A DNA stretch of 64,000 bases from Gracilariopsis chorda (Eukaryota; Rhodophyta; Florideophyceae; Gracilariales; Gracilariaceae), in NCBI GenBank assembly GCA_003194525.1, contig NBIV01000303.1:1-64000 (forward strand), in the 5' to 3' direction. Position 1 is the stretch's first letter, and the number at the start of each line of letters is the position of its first letter. Shown piece by piece: positions 1-10,789 of the stretch. Made by a program: the position numbers and the translations under genes. Below the pieces are notes generated by a model that was not told the DNA's origin, made no database searches, and was given only the letters and a program-made list of their open reading frames with translations.

Positions 1-467
1 AACCATTTAAATTAGCCACGTAGATCATTCCACCATCTTCCTCCTGCCCAGAATCCTCTGTCTTAATCGTTATTGAGAAGAGGCATCGCCTCATCTTGTT
101 ATTGTATTGATCGCACTTCAAGATTCCCTTCTTCAGCACCCTTCTATTCTCACGTTCAGCACCACGACTCTTCGGAGACTCTGCCTTATCCAGAGATCGC
201 TTTCGTTCTCCAAAGTATATAGAAGTCCTTACTAAGAAGCTGTACCCGAAGCAGTCCGCGATAAATTGAACTTCCTTCGGAACCGTGACCACCAGGAGCA
301 TTGAGAGGAAAGGTTTCCAGATAGCCTAAGACAGCTGCTTTAAAACACTCCTCAATTCTCTCATTCGGTATCGTGTTCTGTACGGATTCCGAGCCCAGTT
401 CTTCATCACCATCTTCTGTCCAGTACTTTTCGTCCTTCTCTCCAAGGCCATCCTTCTCCTTTGATTC

Positions 468-1117
468 TTATTCTTCTTCATTCAGGATGCCACCATCAGA
501 GTCTTCGAAGAAGCATGAAGGAACCTCCTCTTCGTCATCTAAGAATCGATCAATGAGCAGCGCCTCCTCTTCTTCAACGGATTGCTCATCTGAAACCTGC
601 TGCGCATATGCAACGTTTGCGTTGAGAGTTTCACTCTCCTCACTCAATTTTGAGCCTAATTCGCCGCCCACAGCGCTGTGGCGTGCACGCTCGCATTTAG
701 CGTCCACTGTTTGTGTTGAGGAGTTCGGAAAAGCAGCAGGGGGGTCAGCTTCAAAAGAGCTAATGCCAAAATCGCCTCTTACGCCACTCTCGACGTTAAA
801 CGCGTTATCCAGAAGTCCATCCGAGCATTTTACATCGTTTACGTCACCTTTCCCGATGCCTTCTCCTGAGATAGGTCCTTGCTGCGGCCTCTTCGGTAGA
901 TTGGAAAACGGCCTACCTCCTTCCTGTGAAACCGAGGAGTGTTGCTACCAAAGCTCGGGTTTGGGTTCGTGAACTGCTCTTTGCGAAGCACGGCCATCAC
1001 AAACATCTCCCCTCTCAGGGCATTTCGTGCTATGCAACAGGCAATAGAAGGGATAAAAGTCCTCAGCCCCACTGGAGTCGCCATACGCCATATCGTCTTC
1101 GCTTCCTGTTTCTGCAT
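468..1117 (-). pseudogene. Downstream ORF fragments of the Ulp1/FAR1 locus
   Basis: Two short minus-strand reading frames (1117 to 839 and 707 to 468) follow the FAR1-type ORF. The second is strongly acidic (runs of Glu and Asp, including EEEEALLIDRFLDDEEEVPS near its middle). Neither has a recognisable domain. They lie in different frames and directly follow the larger minus-strand ORFs, so they are probably 3' exons or decayed remains of the same locus. The long plus-strand frame over 373-972 is Ser-rich and looks like the antisense shadow of this acidic region. Coding status is uncertain. Confidence 0.25.
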
Positions 1118-1147
1118 CGCGTTGAGATAAAGGACAATGTGAATGCT

Positions 1148-2506
1148 CTAGGAGGTAGCATGATGAGCTGTTGTAGAACTCGGCTCCCTGGAAGGGGGGT
1201 ATGGTTCAAAATATGCATGACAGACGTACGTATTCTCCATTTTCCGTATGTGCTCTTCCCATTCTTGTAGACGGGAGGCTAAAGAGGAGCGAATGCCCTC
1301 AAACCTCCTTCTTACAACATCATCGGGGCATGGAAGTTGTTGGGGGGTGTGCGTGTGTATCAGGCCCTGTTCAATTACCCAAGATCTCGCCATCGGATAG
1401 AACTTTGCCCGAATGTTGAAGCGGCACTGCGACTTGTGCCGCAGACACCGCAATTTTCCGGTGAGCAGCGCAGACGACCTCGACTTCCTCGTCTGCAACA
1501 CTGAGAAGTATTGTACACCATAAAGGTATCCAAAGTTCTTAGCGATGTAGGCAACCAGTGCAGGGAGGTCAAAGACCTCCTTTAAACCTTTCAGAGCTGA
1601 GACAAGCCTCTCGTTTGACTTCGCAAGTTCTGTCTTACATTCACCACCGTCCTGACGTTTAACATGGACCCATAAACGCCTTCCATTGTTTTCAAATGTC
1701 TCTTGGACGTCTGCCTGATCCTCAGTGCATGACCCGGTCTTCGTAGTGCGTCCTTCACACATAGTCATTGATGGTAGCTCCATGTGCGGCTTCTCCTGTA
1801 TCTGAGCGTCAGAACAGGCTGCCAGCTCTTCATTGAGCTCTTGAGCTTGACCACCATTCTCAGAAGCCTGCTTCTTCTCTTCAATATGTTTTTCAGTTTC
1901 TGCCTTCAGCTCGGAAGGCGCCGCGGTATCCTTCGCTGCTTCTTCGGCTTCAACTTCTACCTGTGCCTGTGTCCGACTGATCGTCTTTGCTGGTGAATGT
2001 CCGTCAATTTCCATGTCTACTTCACTACTTTCTCCAGTCTGAATCCTTTTCTGCTCCTGTTCTACACCTGATACTCCACTTACTTCAGAACTTCTTCCAG
2101 TTTTCTCACCTAGCGCTTTGTGCACCATCTCGGAGCGCTGTGATACACATATCTCAGTCAATGTGTTCACAATGTCCGCTACAACCGGAGCAGAATCAGA
2201 AAACTGCACTCGTCGCTTCATGCGAATCTTCAGGGATAGACACATCCCACTGCTCTGAACAGAACTTTGGTTCAGCTCATGAACACGCTTTGTTCGCTGG
2301 CTTTTCCGTATAGCACGCACCTCAGAGTCGCGCATACCCAACGGCATTAGCTGAAGATTCGTCTCTCTACAGGAGTCGTTGAAAACATCCACGATTTTCC
2401 TTCTCCTGCTTCTCGTTCTCCCAGAACTGTATTCACATCCGTTCCCTCTTCCTTTCCAGCTTCTTCCTTTCCAGTCTGCATCCCAATGCTCCGCTCCACG
2501 CTTCAT
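1148..2506 (-). CDS. FAR1/FLYWCH-like zinc-finger ORF, transposon-derived or domesticated
   Basis: This 452-residue open frame has a Glu/Lys-rich, low-complexity first two thirds. The C-terminal part resembles the FAR1/WRKY-GCM1-type zinc finger of MULE-derived proteins: Cys and Cys in RCLRHKSQCRF, an aromatic/Ile stretch (SWVIEQGLIHTHTP) and the closing His-x-His. Established knowledge: such fingers bind DNA in Mutator-like transposases and in the FAR1/FHY3 factors derived from them. Its ATG overlaps the stop of the upstream Ulp1-like frame by ATGA, and a possible donor (GTAAAC) lies just upstream in that frame, so the two may be exons of one gene. No DDE transposase core is visible. It could be a decayed MULE-type element or a domesticated gene; the zinc-finger call is moderately secure, the gene structure is not. 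Confidence 0.45.
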   Translation of the reverse strand: MKRGAEHWDADWKGRSWKGRGNGCEYSSGRTRSRRRKIVDVFNDSCRETNLQLMPLGMRDSEVRAIRKSQRTKRVHELNQSSVQSSGMCLSLKIRMKRRVQFSDSAPVVADIVNTLTEICVSQRSEMVHKALGEKTGRSSEVSGVSGVEQEQKRIQTGESSEVDMEIDGHSPAKTISRTQAQVEVEAEEAAKDTAAPSELKAETEKHIEEKKQASENGGQAQELNEELAACSDAQIQEKPHMELPSMTMCEGRTTKTGSCTEDQADVQETFENNGRRLWVHVKRQDGGECKTELAKSNERLVSALKGLKEVFDLPALVAYIAKNFGYLYGVQYFSVLQTRKSRSSALLTGKLRCLRHKSQCRFNIRAKFYPMARSWVIEQGLIHTHTPQQLPCPDDVVRRRFEGIRSSLASRLQEWEEHIRKMENTYVCHAYFEPYPPSREPSSTTAHHATS

Positions 2507-3382
2507 TTCGTACGCTGCCGTTGTTTACCTTCCTTCCTCATGCGAAGGAGTTCTAAACGATGCTCTGACCGGAGCCGTACGACCATTGTTTCAGTAACAA
2601 TGTCGGTTTGAAAGAACTCCTTCGCCATGAGTATGTGTAGAATCCGGATTCTAATGGACATCCATCGAATCCTCTCAGTCAATGCTCGGCTGTACTCAGA
2701 GGCGTAGGTTCGCTTCGGGATACAGCCGTGGTCCGCACTGAACATGGTGAAAAGGGAAACAACATAGCAACCACAGCTGTGCGAGTCCTTTTGTCGCTTA
2801 AAACCTTTTACCTGTAGCATGTAGTTCCGCTCCGATATCACCGCACGTAGCGCTTCATCTCCTGTGAGGCAAAAGGGAAACAAGAAAGAGAACAGTTTCA
2901 GAATCCTTCAATCAACAGACATTCCAACACTGTCTCCAAACCAAACCGTCCATCGTTGCGTTCCTCGCGCCGCATTGACAATTTTCTTCCCTACCAAAAC
3001 ACTCCAATAGCTGTTAGACATGTTCAATGGGACTAAAACGGTGTTTACCTCTGTATCACCATTACCTTTCAAGGTAAACCACTTCTTGAACACTTCCAAA
3101 ATCCTCTTCCGGTATGTTTCCCTTCTTTCCCTTGAATGAATTCGATAGCCTTGTCAGCATCACTCCAATAGAACATGAAACAAAAGCCACACCAACAGAA
3201 GGTACCATGTTTAAAACAGCTTTTGAGATCAAATCGCTACACATTTCCGAGTCAGGTTTTGGACTGTGTACCAAAGAAACCGGTGATGTTTCTTTGCCTT
3301 CTGCGATCAGGATTCTGGCTACATGGTCCTTCACAATCGCAAAAAGGACTTCGGAACTCGCAGAGCCATCACTGATGTGCAT
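2503..3382 (-). pseudogene. Ulp1-type (C48) cysteine protease domain in pieces, possibly spliced
   Basis: Three minus-strand frames (3382-3062, 3099-2908, 2883-2503) together carry C48 SUMO-protease landmarks. LVPLNMSNSYWSVLVG matches the strand that normally holds the catalytic His, but here the residue before Trp is Tyr. FGDSVG matches the Asp-Ser step. QKDSHSCGCYVVSLF matches the Gln and nucleophilic Cys block. The last two frames share a reading frame, and between them lies a pyrimidine-rich tract ending in CAG at 2862, which looks like a splice acceptor. Inference: either a short-intron gene or a decayed one. Ulp1 domains coupled to FAR1 fingers are known from MULE-type transposons, and the neighbouring FAR1-like ORF fits that. 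The missing His suggests no normal peptidase activity. Confidence 0.45.
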
Positions 3383-3453
3383 TTGCGTACGATTTTCAAG
3401 ATTCTCCCAGAACGACGTAAAGGTTTCGTAAATTTCATGTTATGGGAGAATAT

Positions 3454-3666
3454 CTACGTAATAAGACGCTTTTGTTTGGTCCATTGCTCAAAGCAATAGA
3501 ACAGTACACGAGAGCAGTCCGGGAAGGAGATTGGGACGAAGAGAGAGTCAGCAGTCTTTGAAAGGGTCGTCGAAGATGTGAAGGAGGACGTTATACCTGA
3601 CGTATCTGTCATTCCCACACAGTTTGACGACGCCACGCGGTAACCTCGACTGCATCTACATCTCAT
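3454..3666 (-). other. Short unrecognised ORF upstream of the Ulp1-like locus
   Basis: This 70-residue frame is Ser/Thr-rich and ends FEQWTKQKRLIT. It sits just upstream of the Ulp1-like frames on the same strand and could be a 5' exon of that locus. No domain is recognised and no splice site was proven. Confidence 0.15.
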
Positions 3667-3904
3667 TTTCGTTGTGCTGACTTGGCGGCCGGAGAGAGCA
3701 GGGATAGAGGGAATGCTCTGACTCTGCGGATCTACTGGTTGAAATCCAAAATAGGGGCGTATTATTGGCTACAGTAAGATCTGAAGTGGCACGGGCACTC
3801 GCGCAGCTCGCCGTGGCACGTGCCCGCTGACTCTCTCTTTTTATTGGTGCAAATGCGCGCTGACTCGCCTACACTATCTACGTCGTGTAGTTTAGCCCTT
3901 TCCC

Positions 3905-5936
3905 AACAAACTGTACCTTCAAGGCGTCAACACGTGTGACGAGCGATATGCAAGCAGTGAAAGACAGAATGGACGGCAGCAAATCGGGCATGATACTCTT
4001 CGGCGTCTCAAACACATCCATGCAACGAAGCAATACATGTCTGACGGAGCGGCGCGAATGGACTCTGGGAAACGATTGTGCGTCTCTTTGGGCGGGAGAG
4101 AAATGCTTTAGGGAGAATGGTACTGGGGCTTCTTGGATGGGCAGATGAGTGGAAGGGGGGTTGTCGCGGCTGTTTTGGACATTGATCGAGAGGGCTTGTT
4201 AGCAAGAATGGGCTTGTTACAGTAGTTTCCGGACTCGAATGACGCTGAAGCACTGTTTTCTATGCGCTGCTTTGGTGAGTTGAGGGAGTCGGTGCAGTTT
4301 GAGCGGCACAGTATTTCGATGAGAGGTGGTGGATACTGCTGGCCGCTTCTCACTTTGATGTCTGGGGTGCTGGCGTTGTGGCCGAGCGGTGCGAAGCAGG
4401 GAATGCGCGGAGATGGGGGGCGTTTGTGGTTGCGCGTGCGCTTGTGGCGGTGTGAGGTGCGCTTGGCGTTTGCTTTGGCGGAAGACGAGAAATTGTATGA
4501 GATTGTTGCGAGCGGGGGAGACAGTAGACAGTTCGGTGTGAAGGGCGCGAAGAGCAACGGCGATAACGACGCGGACTCGATGCTGCGGCCACTTGGAGAG
4601 GAACGAGACAGTTTGGGAGTGGGGGGAAGGGTTAGAATTTCAAGCAACGTGTAGAAGAGTATTTATTAAATTCTGGAGGATGGCGACGACGATGGCTCAA
4701 GCTCAGTGAGCGATTGCGATCGATCGCATCGCTCTCCGTCAGATCAAACATCGTCCTCAGAGTCGTTGTAGTGGGTTTCAAGTTTCTTTTACGCACCCAT
4801 TTCCCTCCCTGGGTACAGCTCAGTCTGCTGGGACTCAGCTGTGAGCGACAAGGTTGTGACCTACCGCTCGATGAGAAGCTTATACTTCTCACCCAGTCCC
4901 TTTTTATCAAGCCATAAAGATCGTCAACAGGAAGGAGGACAATAAACGGATGTGGTGCGCACGCGAAGCGGCATGTGGCCGTCGGTTGGCTCTTCCGAAA
5001 AGGCACGCCGCGTGTCACGTCGCTTTTCGTTTCTTCTCTGTGTTTTTGGCGAGATATTTACTTGTTTGCTTTAGATTCAATGGGTGTGGGGTGCGGACTT
5101 GTTCGTTGCGTTGAATACGGAGCGGCGAAGCATGACTTCCGTATGGAATCCTTCAACTATTTGTGTATCAGATTCTTCTGGCACTATAGAGTCGGCACCG
5201 ACCGTCAGGCTAGGTAAATGTAGAAACGCTAGCCTAGCAACACACCCACCCTGCCGCTGCACCTAGATCCGATTCTTGCGCTTATTCACCAAATTCCTGC
5301 ATCTTACCCAACCCCACCTCGCTATAACTGCTTTTCATACCTTGTGGACGTGACTCTCATTCCCAAACTAAACTATAACATATCAAGCTGGAAGTCTCGT
5401 ATCAAAGCAAACGGGGCTCGAGTCTCATAGACACGAAACTGCAACAAAAACGTATGAGAAATCTTTCAACTAAATCCGAAACAACGTTACGTAGAAGGGC
5501 AACTGTCCTCTTCCTGTGGTAATAAGAAATCTCTAAGGATGCATTCATCATGTTCAGAAAAGGGATAGTATTTTATTGCTTTGGCCTTGTGAAAATGGAT
5601 GCATATCACGGCCACTTCCACACGTAGTCAAAGCTACGCTAGCCTTTCACGCACACACGTTGCTGTGACAGAAGAACTTGTCTAGCTTTCAATGAGTACA
5701 CCAAAGATGAGAGAGTTATATTTCCCGGTCTCTTAGAGCGGGATAGTGTTGATGGTACCACCGGAAGACGGGACAGTGTTTCCACTACCATCAGCAGCAA
5801 CCAGGTCACTACCGCTCTGCGAAAGAACAGTCATAGTGCTGCCGTCTTGAAGCATAACGCGAGCAATGCGAATGAAAGCAAACACAGTTGTCGGGATGAA
5901 ACTAGTTCCAAAAGCAGTGAGCGACCCGGATACCTG
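3905..5936. repeat. Segmental duplication, copy 1 (twin at 58957-60990)
   Basis: About 2.03 kb is almost identical and in direct orientation to 58957-60990. Identity starts at AACAAACTGTACC (3905 and 58957) and ends at GGATACCTG (5936 and 60990). Only scattered substitutions and a few 1-3 bp indels are visible, so the duplication is recent. It carries the 3' part of the secreted-protein gene at 5733-6464 plus about 1.8 kb of downstream sequence. No terminal repeats or transposase are seen at the edges, so it reads as a host segmental duplication rather than a transposon. Confidence 0.9.
4108..4647 (-). other. Unrecognised Ser/Pro-rich ORF inside the duplicated segment
   Basis: This 179-residue frame is rich in Ser, Pro, Arg and Lys. 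The duplicate copy keeps a shifted version of it (59610 to 58696, 304 residues), whose last part runs into unique sequence outside the duplication. No domain, signal peptide or membrane segment is recognised. Conservation between copies only reflects their recent duplication, so it is weak evidence for coding. Confidence 0.2.
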
Positions 5937-6464
5937 AATGTTCTGTACTTGCACGTTTTGCAAGATCTGCTGCGCAATGCTAGACTGAGTGTTATAGTTT
6001 TCACGAAGTTCGAAGCTTCGCTCGATTTCTTCGCGAGTGACCTGCGAGTTTCCAAGGTTGATTCCAAGCCACCTCAGGAAGGGGATGTTCAAGCCCCGGT
6101 TGTACTCGGAACGGAAACTCTCATATTCCTCGCGCTCTGAGACGGACAGAGAGGACTCAAATTCTTGGTCGAGGTTAGCCAGCGTCTCAGACTCGACAGC
6201 GAAAAGACTGAAAGAGAATGTGAGTACTCCGCTGGTGCCACGCTGCACAGTGATTCCAGTCTCAGAAGTACGGGCGAATCCGCTTTGGGAGCTGTTGACG
6301 GCGAAGACGGCTTCCTCCGATTGTTGGCGGACAAGTGGCACGGCAATCGTAGACTCCTCGATTTTCAAGATTGAGAGCTTAGCGCCATGGATCGGGTGGG
6401 CCAGTGCAGAGGACGCAAACAGGCTGGCAAAGAACATAGCAAGAATAGTGGTGAATGTGTTCAT
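5733..6464 (-). CDS. Secreted cysteine-free protein, red-algal paralogous family of unknown function
   Basis: This is an intact 243-residue single-exon frame. Residues 1-22 form a clear signal peptide (hydrophobic core, Ala-rich end), so the product is probably secreted. The mature part has no cysteine. Conserved blocks are GITVQRGTSG (70-79), IPFLRWLG (127-134) and GTSFIPTTVFAFIRIARV (186-203), followed by a Ser/Gly/Thr-rich tail. The same blocks occur in the same order in the ORF at 10039-10785, which shows a family. The 3' end is duplicated at 60787-60990. A TATA-like element lies about 95 bp upstream of the ATG. Function is unknown; an extracellular or wall-associated role is only inference. 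Confidence 0.75.
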   Translation of the reverse strand: MNTFTTILAMFFASLFASSALAHPIHGAKLSILKIEESTIAVPLVRQQSEEAVFAVNSSQSGFARTSETGITVQRGTSGVLTFSFSLFAVESETLANLDQEFESSLSVSEREEYESFRSEYNRGLNIPFLRWLGINLGNSQVTREEIERSFELRENYNTQSSIAQQILQNVQVQNIQVSGSLTAFGTSFIPTTVFAFIRIARVMLQDGSTMTVLSQSGSDLVAADGSGNTVPSSGGTINTIPL

Positions 6465-6555
6465 GGTGACCGGTACTGAGAGTTTGGACTGTGTTGGAAG
6501 TGCTTGGATTAGTCTTGCAGGTGAAGTTGGTGAGGGAAAGAATGGTCAAAAAGGG

Positions 6556-6567
6556 GATTTATATAGT
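6556..6567 (-). promoter_or_regulatory. TATA-like box of the secreted-protein gene at 5733-6464
   Basis: On the minus strand the sequence reads CACTATATAAATCC about 95-100 bp upstream of the ATG at 6464. Position and sequence fit a core promoter TATA box. No initiator was identified. Confidence 0.4.
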
Positions 6568-6569
6568 GC

Positions 6570-9500
6570 TTCGGAGCTACATTGTCGACTTCATGGGAGG
6601 AGGAGGAGCTTCACCGATCGGACAATGACACCCAGCCTTCAGAGCATTCACCTACATTTGCAAACGTTGATGTTCATCCTATGACAGTCGGTTCAGTTTG
6701 GTATGGAAGAATGTCCCGATTGAGAAGTCGTTGCCAGTGAGAGCCTGACCTGGCAAAAGTACAAAAGAAGAAGTACAGGACACATTTTGGTTTTTTTCTG
6801 CGTATGGACGTGAAATCAAGTTCATTTTGTAGGAAGAACATACATTTTCTTCTTCCATTCTCCTGTCCACTTGCGTATTTTTTTGAAGAAGAAATGGAAG
6901 TGAAGGAGAATTGAGGGCGAGAACATGAACCCGCTACATGTACTTCAACGCTCAGGTGGAATATAGCTAATTTGCTGGAATTCACGGCTAAATTCATGTG
7001 CTGGTGTACAACTCCAAGTTCTGTGCGAACTGATCATTCCTCAGAATGGCGAACATCATGCTTGAAATGAGCCGTTGAAGATTTTCACACTTCACAATGC
7101 TTGAGAGGAACCATCATAAAGGTCAGCTACTTGATGCGGTCGTTTGCTTTTCTGCGCTGATATTATGAATCAGCATTTGAAGGTCGCCTCAAATATCTTT
7201 GTGCAGAAGGACGTTTATAACAGAGGGATAGTGATCACGCTTCTCTAAAGTTTCTAGAAAAGAATTCTCCATGCAATCTGATACACAGAGATTGCAAATG
7301 ATTTGTGCTACTCGCACAAGGCGATATCAGTTACAATACTTCCAATGGATTTACGTTAACAATAAGGATTTTCGTTTATGAAGACCACCTCGTGTATTTC
7401 ATGGCAATTCACTTATCTGCGCTCGCACTCAATTGAAACCCGTGCGTATATCACGTTTCCATATGCGGCCCTTGCCATCAACATTCATCGTTGCACCTGA
7501 TGGGGCCATTGGAGTTGGCCCATTGATTCGTCAACTGTAAGCGTACGCAGTGAGCAGTACAAAATGTTCCCAGCCTCCGAAGACAGAGATGTTTCTGATG
7601 TCGTCAAACCGGTAGGAGCTCAAAAATACTTTGGACTGAGGGTGGGGGATCTAAGATGCACGCCAGAGTAACTCATGTTACCAACGATACCGACAACACT
7701 GCACTGTTCTGCCGTAACATGTGGCCACCATTGAAAGCGAGTGTTGCCAACTCTAATTGCCATTCGGAATGCTGTACGTTGCCCATTTTGTTGAACCAGT
7801 TCGTTCATGAGCGCGATGATTGACCGCTAGATGCGTAACCGTTTCCCAAGGGCAGACTTGATGCCGCCGCTGCTCGTAGAGCGCAACAGTGTCGATTCCA
7901 CACATGTGGTGAGTGGAATGTTATGTCACCAGCAGAGTGAGAGCCGGCGTGCGAAGCGCGCCGTTGGACGAGCAAATAACGCGTGTCACACAGCTTCTTG
8001 AACGAATCTGCACATCCATGACCAGAATTTGGAAAAGCAGACCTCAGTTTACTCTTGAATACCGGAGATCTGTTCGATGTCATTTGTTGTTTGGGAAAAG
8101 CATGAATTGGAAACGAAGAAACAGAGGTTTCTTCCCCTTTCTGAATGTTAGACTCCAATCATCTTTTTTAAAAGAGAATGCTTTCTGCACTTCGTTGTTG
8201 TTCTTTGCTAGTACTGACAGCAAGTACAAAAACATCCTCACCTGAAGTGATGGTTTCTCCTACAGGCGTGGATGGATTTGATGTAGACTCACGGGACAAA
8301 TCGTCATCAGGGAGTATTCCTGAAGCGTTTCGAGGCCGAAAAGAGAACTAATTGGTTACCTGAGAAGAAGAGCGTCCTACTCTGATATAAATGAAGAGCT
8401 TATGCGATGGGTGTGCCCAACATTTGCATTTCGTGGACGATCACGGCACGCGATATTGCCAATAATTCTATGAAAGTAGGCGGAGACAAAAGACTTGTCT
8501 TAGATATGCTGGCTCTCCGAATGTCGGTGCAGAATCCAAGGATTCGCAGCTGAAAGCCTTCCAATGGTTGTTAGATGATGGAGGACTTACTGACTCTCAC
8601 TGTGTGTCTGTTACTGTCAGCACAGGTTTTAAGGGTTCAAGGGTTGTGATAGATACTCCAGCGTTGTGCAAAGCGTTTTTGATGAGCTTTGTTTCCTACA
8701 AACATGATCACCGAAGACAAATTTCGGTGCGACATCGTAATACACATATCTTCCGTTGAGGAAATGAGCATCCACATTATGTATTTTGACTGACTTTGGA
8801 GGCTGTAACAACAAGATATCCCATCTGGAGGATCTTGAATGCGATTCTTACGGCCACGTGGAGTCGCCTTGCTCGCCATGCTCTCCTTGCCCCAGTATGG
8901 TTTCTTCGCACAAACAAGCAAAAGAAGGGAAACGGGTGAGAACCTCCAACCATTTCTGCGACGAAGGCTGACAACTTCCATACTACATTCCAACTCCATC
9001 ATCGAAGAAGCTTGTTGTCAATTACACTTGTCTCAGCATAGAGACGCCGCGTATCCATTGCTTATGCCGCCAGTCAGCAATCGAAGCAAGGTTCGGTTGG
9101 TCACCGAAGTTTCTGCTGACTGAGATTTTGACTAACCAAATCCTCTGCTGACTCAGGTTTACGGGCACAGATTCAAATTATTGCTTTCCAAGAGTGATGA
9201 GGATGGGCTTGCGATTTTCCTATGCGAAGAAAGTTGTTGAGATGAGGAAACGTTCCATGCCGTGGACTGCCTATATCACGCTCTTTCATAGGTAAAACAT
9301 CTCGGATTGCCTGGAACGAGCGACCGAAAACCTTCCTCGGCGTAGCAAGGGCTATATTTTCCAGTTAGGGTTTCCCATCACCTCTGCATTTGCGAGGCCA
9401 TGCGGTAGAATCTCGAGATAGCATGGTCCTGTTGGAGAGTAAAAGAAGCGACTTATTTGACTTGTTTCATGCAAAGGATTACCGACGGTACTAGTTGCCT

Positions 9501-9975
9501 TCGTAGGAATGGAAGGCATACGCATACTCCTAGGACGAAGATATGACTACAAAATGGTTCTTTGCTGAAATCTGTGTCTTGTCAATTTTAGTACGCTTCC
9601 TCGTTTATCTATGTGCTGAATCTTGAATACAAGATGATGAGGTCCGGAAGATCCGGCAAAAGCAAGGATGAGAGTTTTCTTATGTCAGGTTCCAATGTGG
9701 AAGAACTAAAGATAGTTTTTCTGCTTTGCCAAAACACTGAATTCTGCCATGGACAAACAAACGCATTACTGGTTTCCCTTTTTTCGTATATTAATGAGTG
9801 CTTTGTCCAGTGTAATGTTCGCGCGCCAGGTGTCGTATATGTATAATCGCAGAGCCAAATGTACGTTTGCAATAATGGCAGGGTTCGCTGATTTCTAATA
9901 ACATGTCATCAGCTTCGCTTTAAATGCGACAATCTTTGTCCATCGAAGTGGATTTAAGGGGTAGACCACAACTGC
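6570..9975. other. Intergenic stretch without recognisable genes
   Basis: About 3.4 kb separates the two paralogous secreted-protein genes. All frames longer than 60 codons here (for example 7805-8158 minus, 8637-9002 minus, 9609-9872 minus) lack recognisable motifs and overlap open frames on the other strand. No repeat of the families seen elsewhere in the window was noticed. Confidence 0.5.
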
Positions 9976-10038
9976 ATGCCCTACAAGGTTCGCGGCATGA
10001 AACCCGTGGCCTTCTCGTCGAGGGTTGAACGTTTTTTT

Positions 10039-10785
10039 ATGATGAAGATCACTTCGATAGTGTGGACTTTGTTCTTATTTACATGGTTTATGGCATTCGA
10101 TGAGTTCGAAACCGTGTCGGTCGAGCAGGTTAAGACCACAAAAGATGAATCAAGCACCTGTTCGACGGGAAGCCTTGAAAATGATTGCAGAGACGAGAGA
10201 AGAGTCTTCTACCCACTCCGAAACAGTCTTTCTGGAGCTATCCGTACCATCGGAACAGGTGTCACTGCGCAGAGAGGTACTAGAGGCACTCTAAGTTTCT
10301 CTATCACGGTCCAGGCGGTTAGAGCGGACGAATTGGCGGACATGGATTCCAAATTCATTGAAACTCTTAGCGTCGCGGACCGCTCTACCTATGTGTTAGG
10401 AAAACAATCCTATAGCGGAGATCTCGGCGTTCCATTTCTTCGCTTCGTGGGCGCTGATCTGAGGAAGAATGTTACAGAATGCGACATGCAAGTGGCGAGG
10501 GTTACTCAGCCGAACTACACCGCGTATGCTAGGGTTGCCAGTTATATCTTGCAAAGAAGCGAGATCAAGACGCTTCGCATTTCCGGGAGCAGAGGCATAA
10601 CTGGAACAAGCTTCATTCCACGAACGGTAGTTGCTTATATTCAGGTAGCGGAGGTTACTCTGCTGGACGGTACTTGCAAGAGAGTTGTTTCTACCAGTGC
10701 TGATGATGTTATTGTTGGTACGAAGAACGAGGTAGCCGTTGATACAGGCGCTGATGAGCTCATCGTTGAGACGATTGATGGTTGA
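10039..10785 (+). CDS. Secreted paralogue of the 5733-6464 protein
   Basis: The open frame begins at 9976, but the Met-Met pair at 10039 is the better start because it places a hydrophobic signal peptide (MMKITSIVWTLFLFTWFMA) at the N terminus; this gives 248 residues. Blocks shared with the 5733-6464 product, in the same order: TGVTAQRGTRGTLSFS, VPFLRFVGADL, and GTSFIPRTVVAYIQVAEVTL. Unlike that paralogue it has several cysteines in the N-terminal region and in the middle. The C-terminal tail is acidic and unrelated. The opposite orientation and low identity point to an old duplication. Function unknown; secretion is inferred from the signal peptide. Confidence 0.7.
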   Translation: MMKITSIVWTLFLFTWFMAFDEFETVSVEQVKTTKDESSTCSTGSLENDCRDERRVFYPLRNSLSGAIRTIGTGVTAQRGTRGTLSFSITVQAVRADELADMDSKFIETLSVADRSTYVLGKQSYSGDLGVPFLRFVGADLRKNVTECDMQVARVTQPNYTAYARVASYILQRSEIKTLRISGSRGITGTSFIPRTVVAYIQVAEVTLLDGTCKRVVSTSADDVIVGTKNEVAVDTGADELIVETIDG

Positions 10786-10789
10786 AGAA

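Noticed and set aside
373-972. 199-codon plus-strand frame, Ser-rich
   Set aside because: Antisense to the acidic minus-strand frame of the Ulp1/FAR1 locus; Ser runs mirror Glu/Asp/Lys codons on the other strand.
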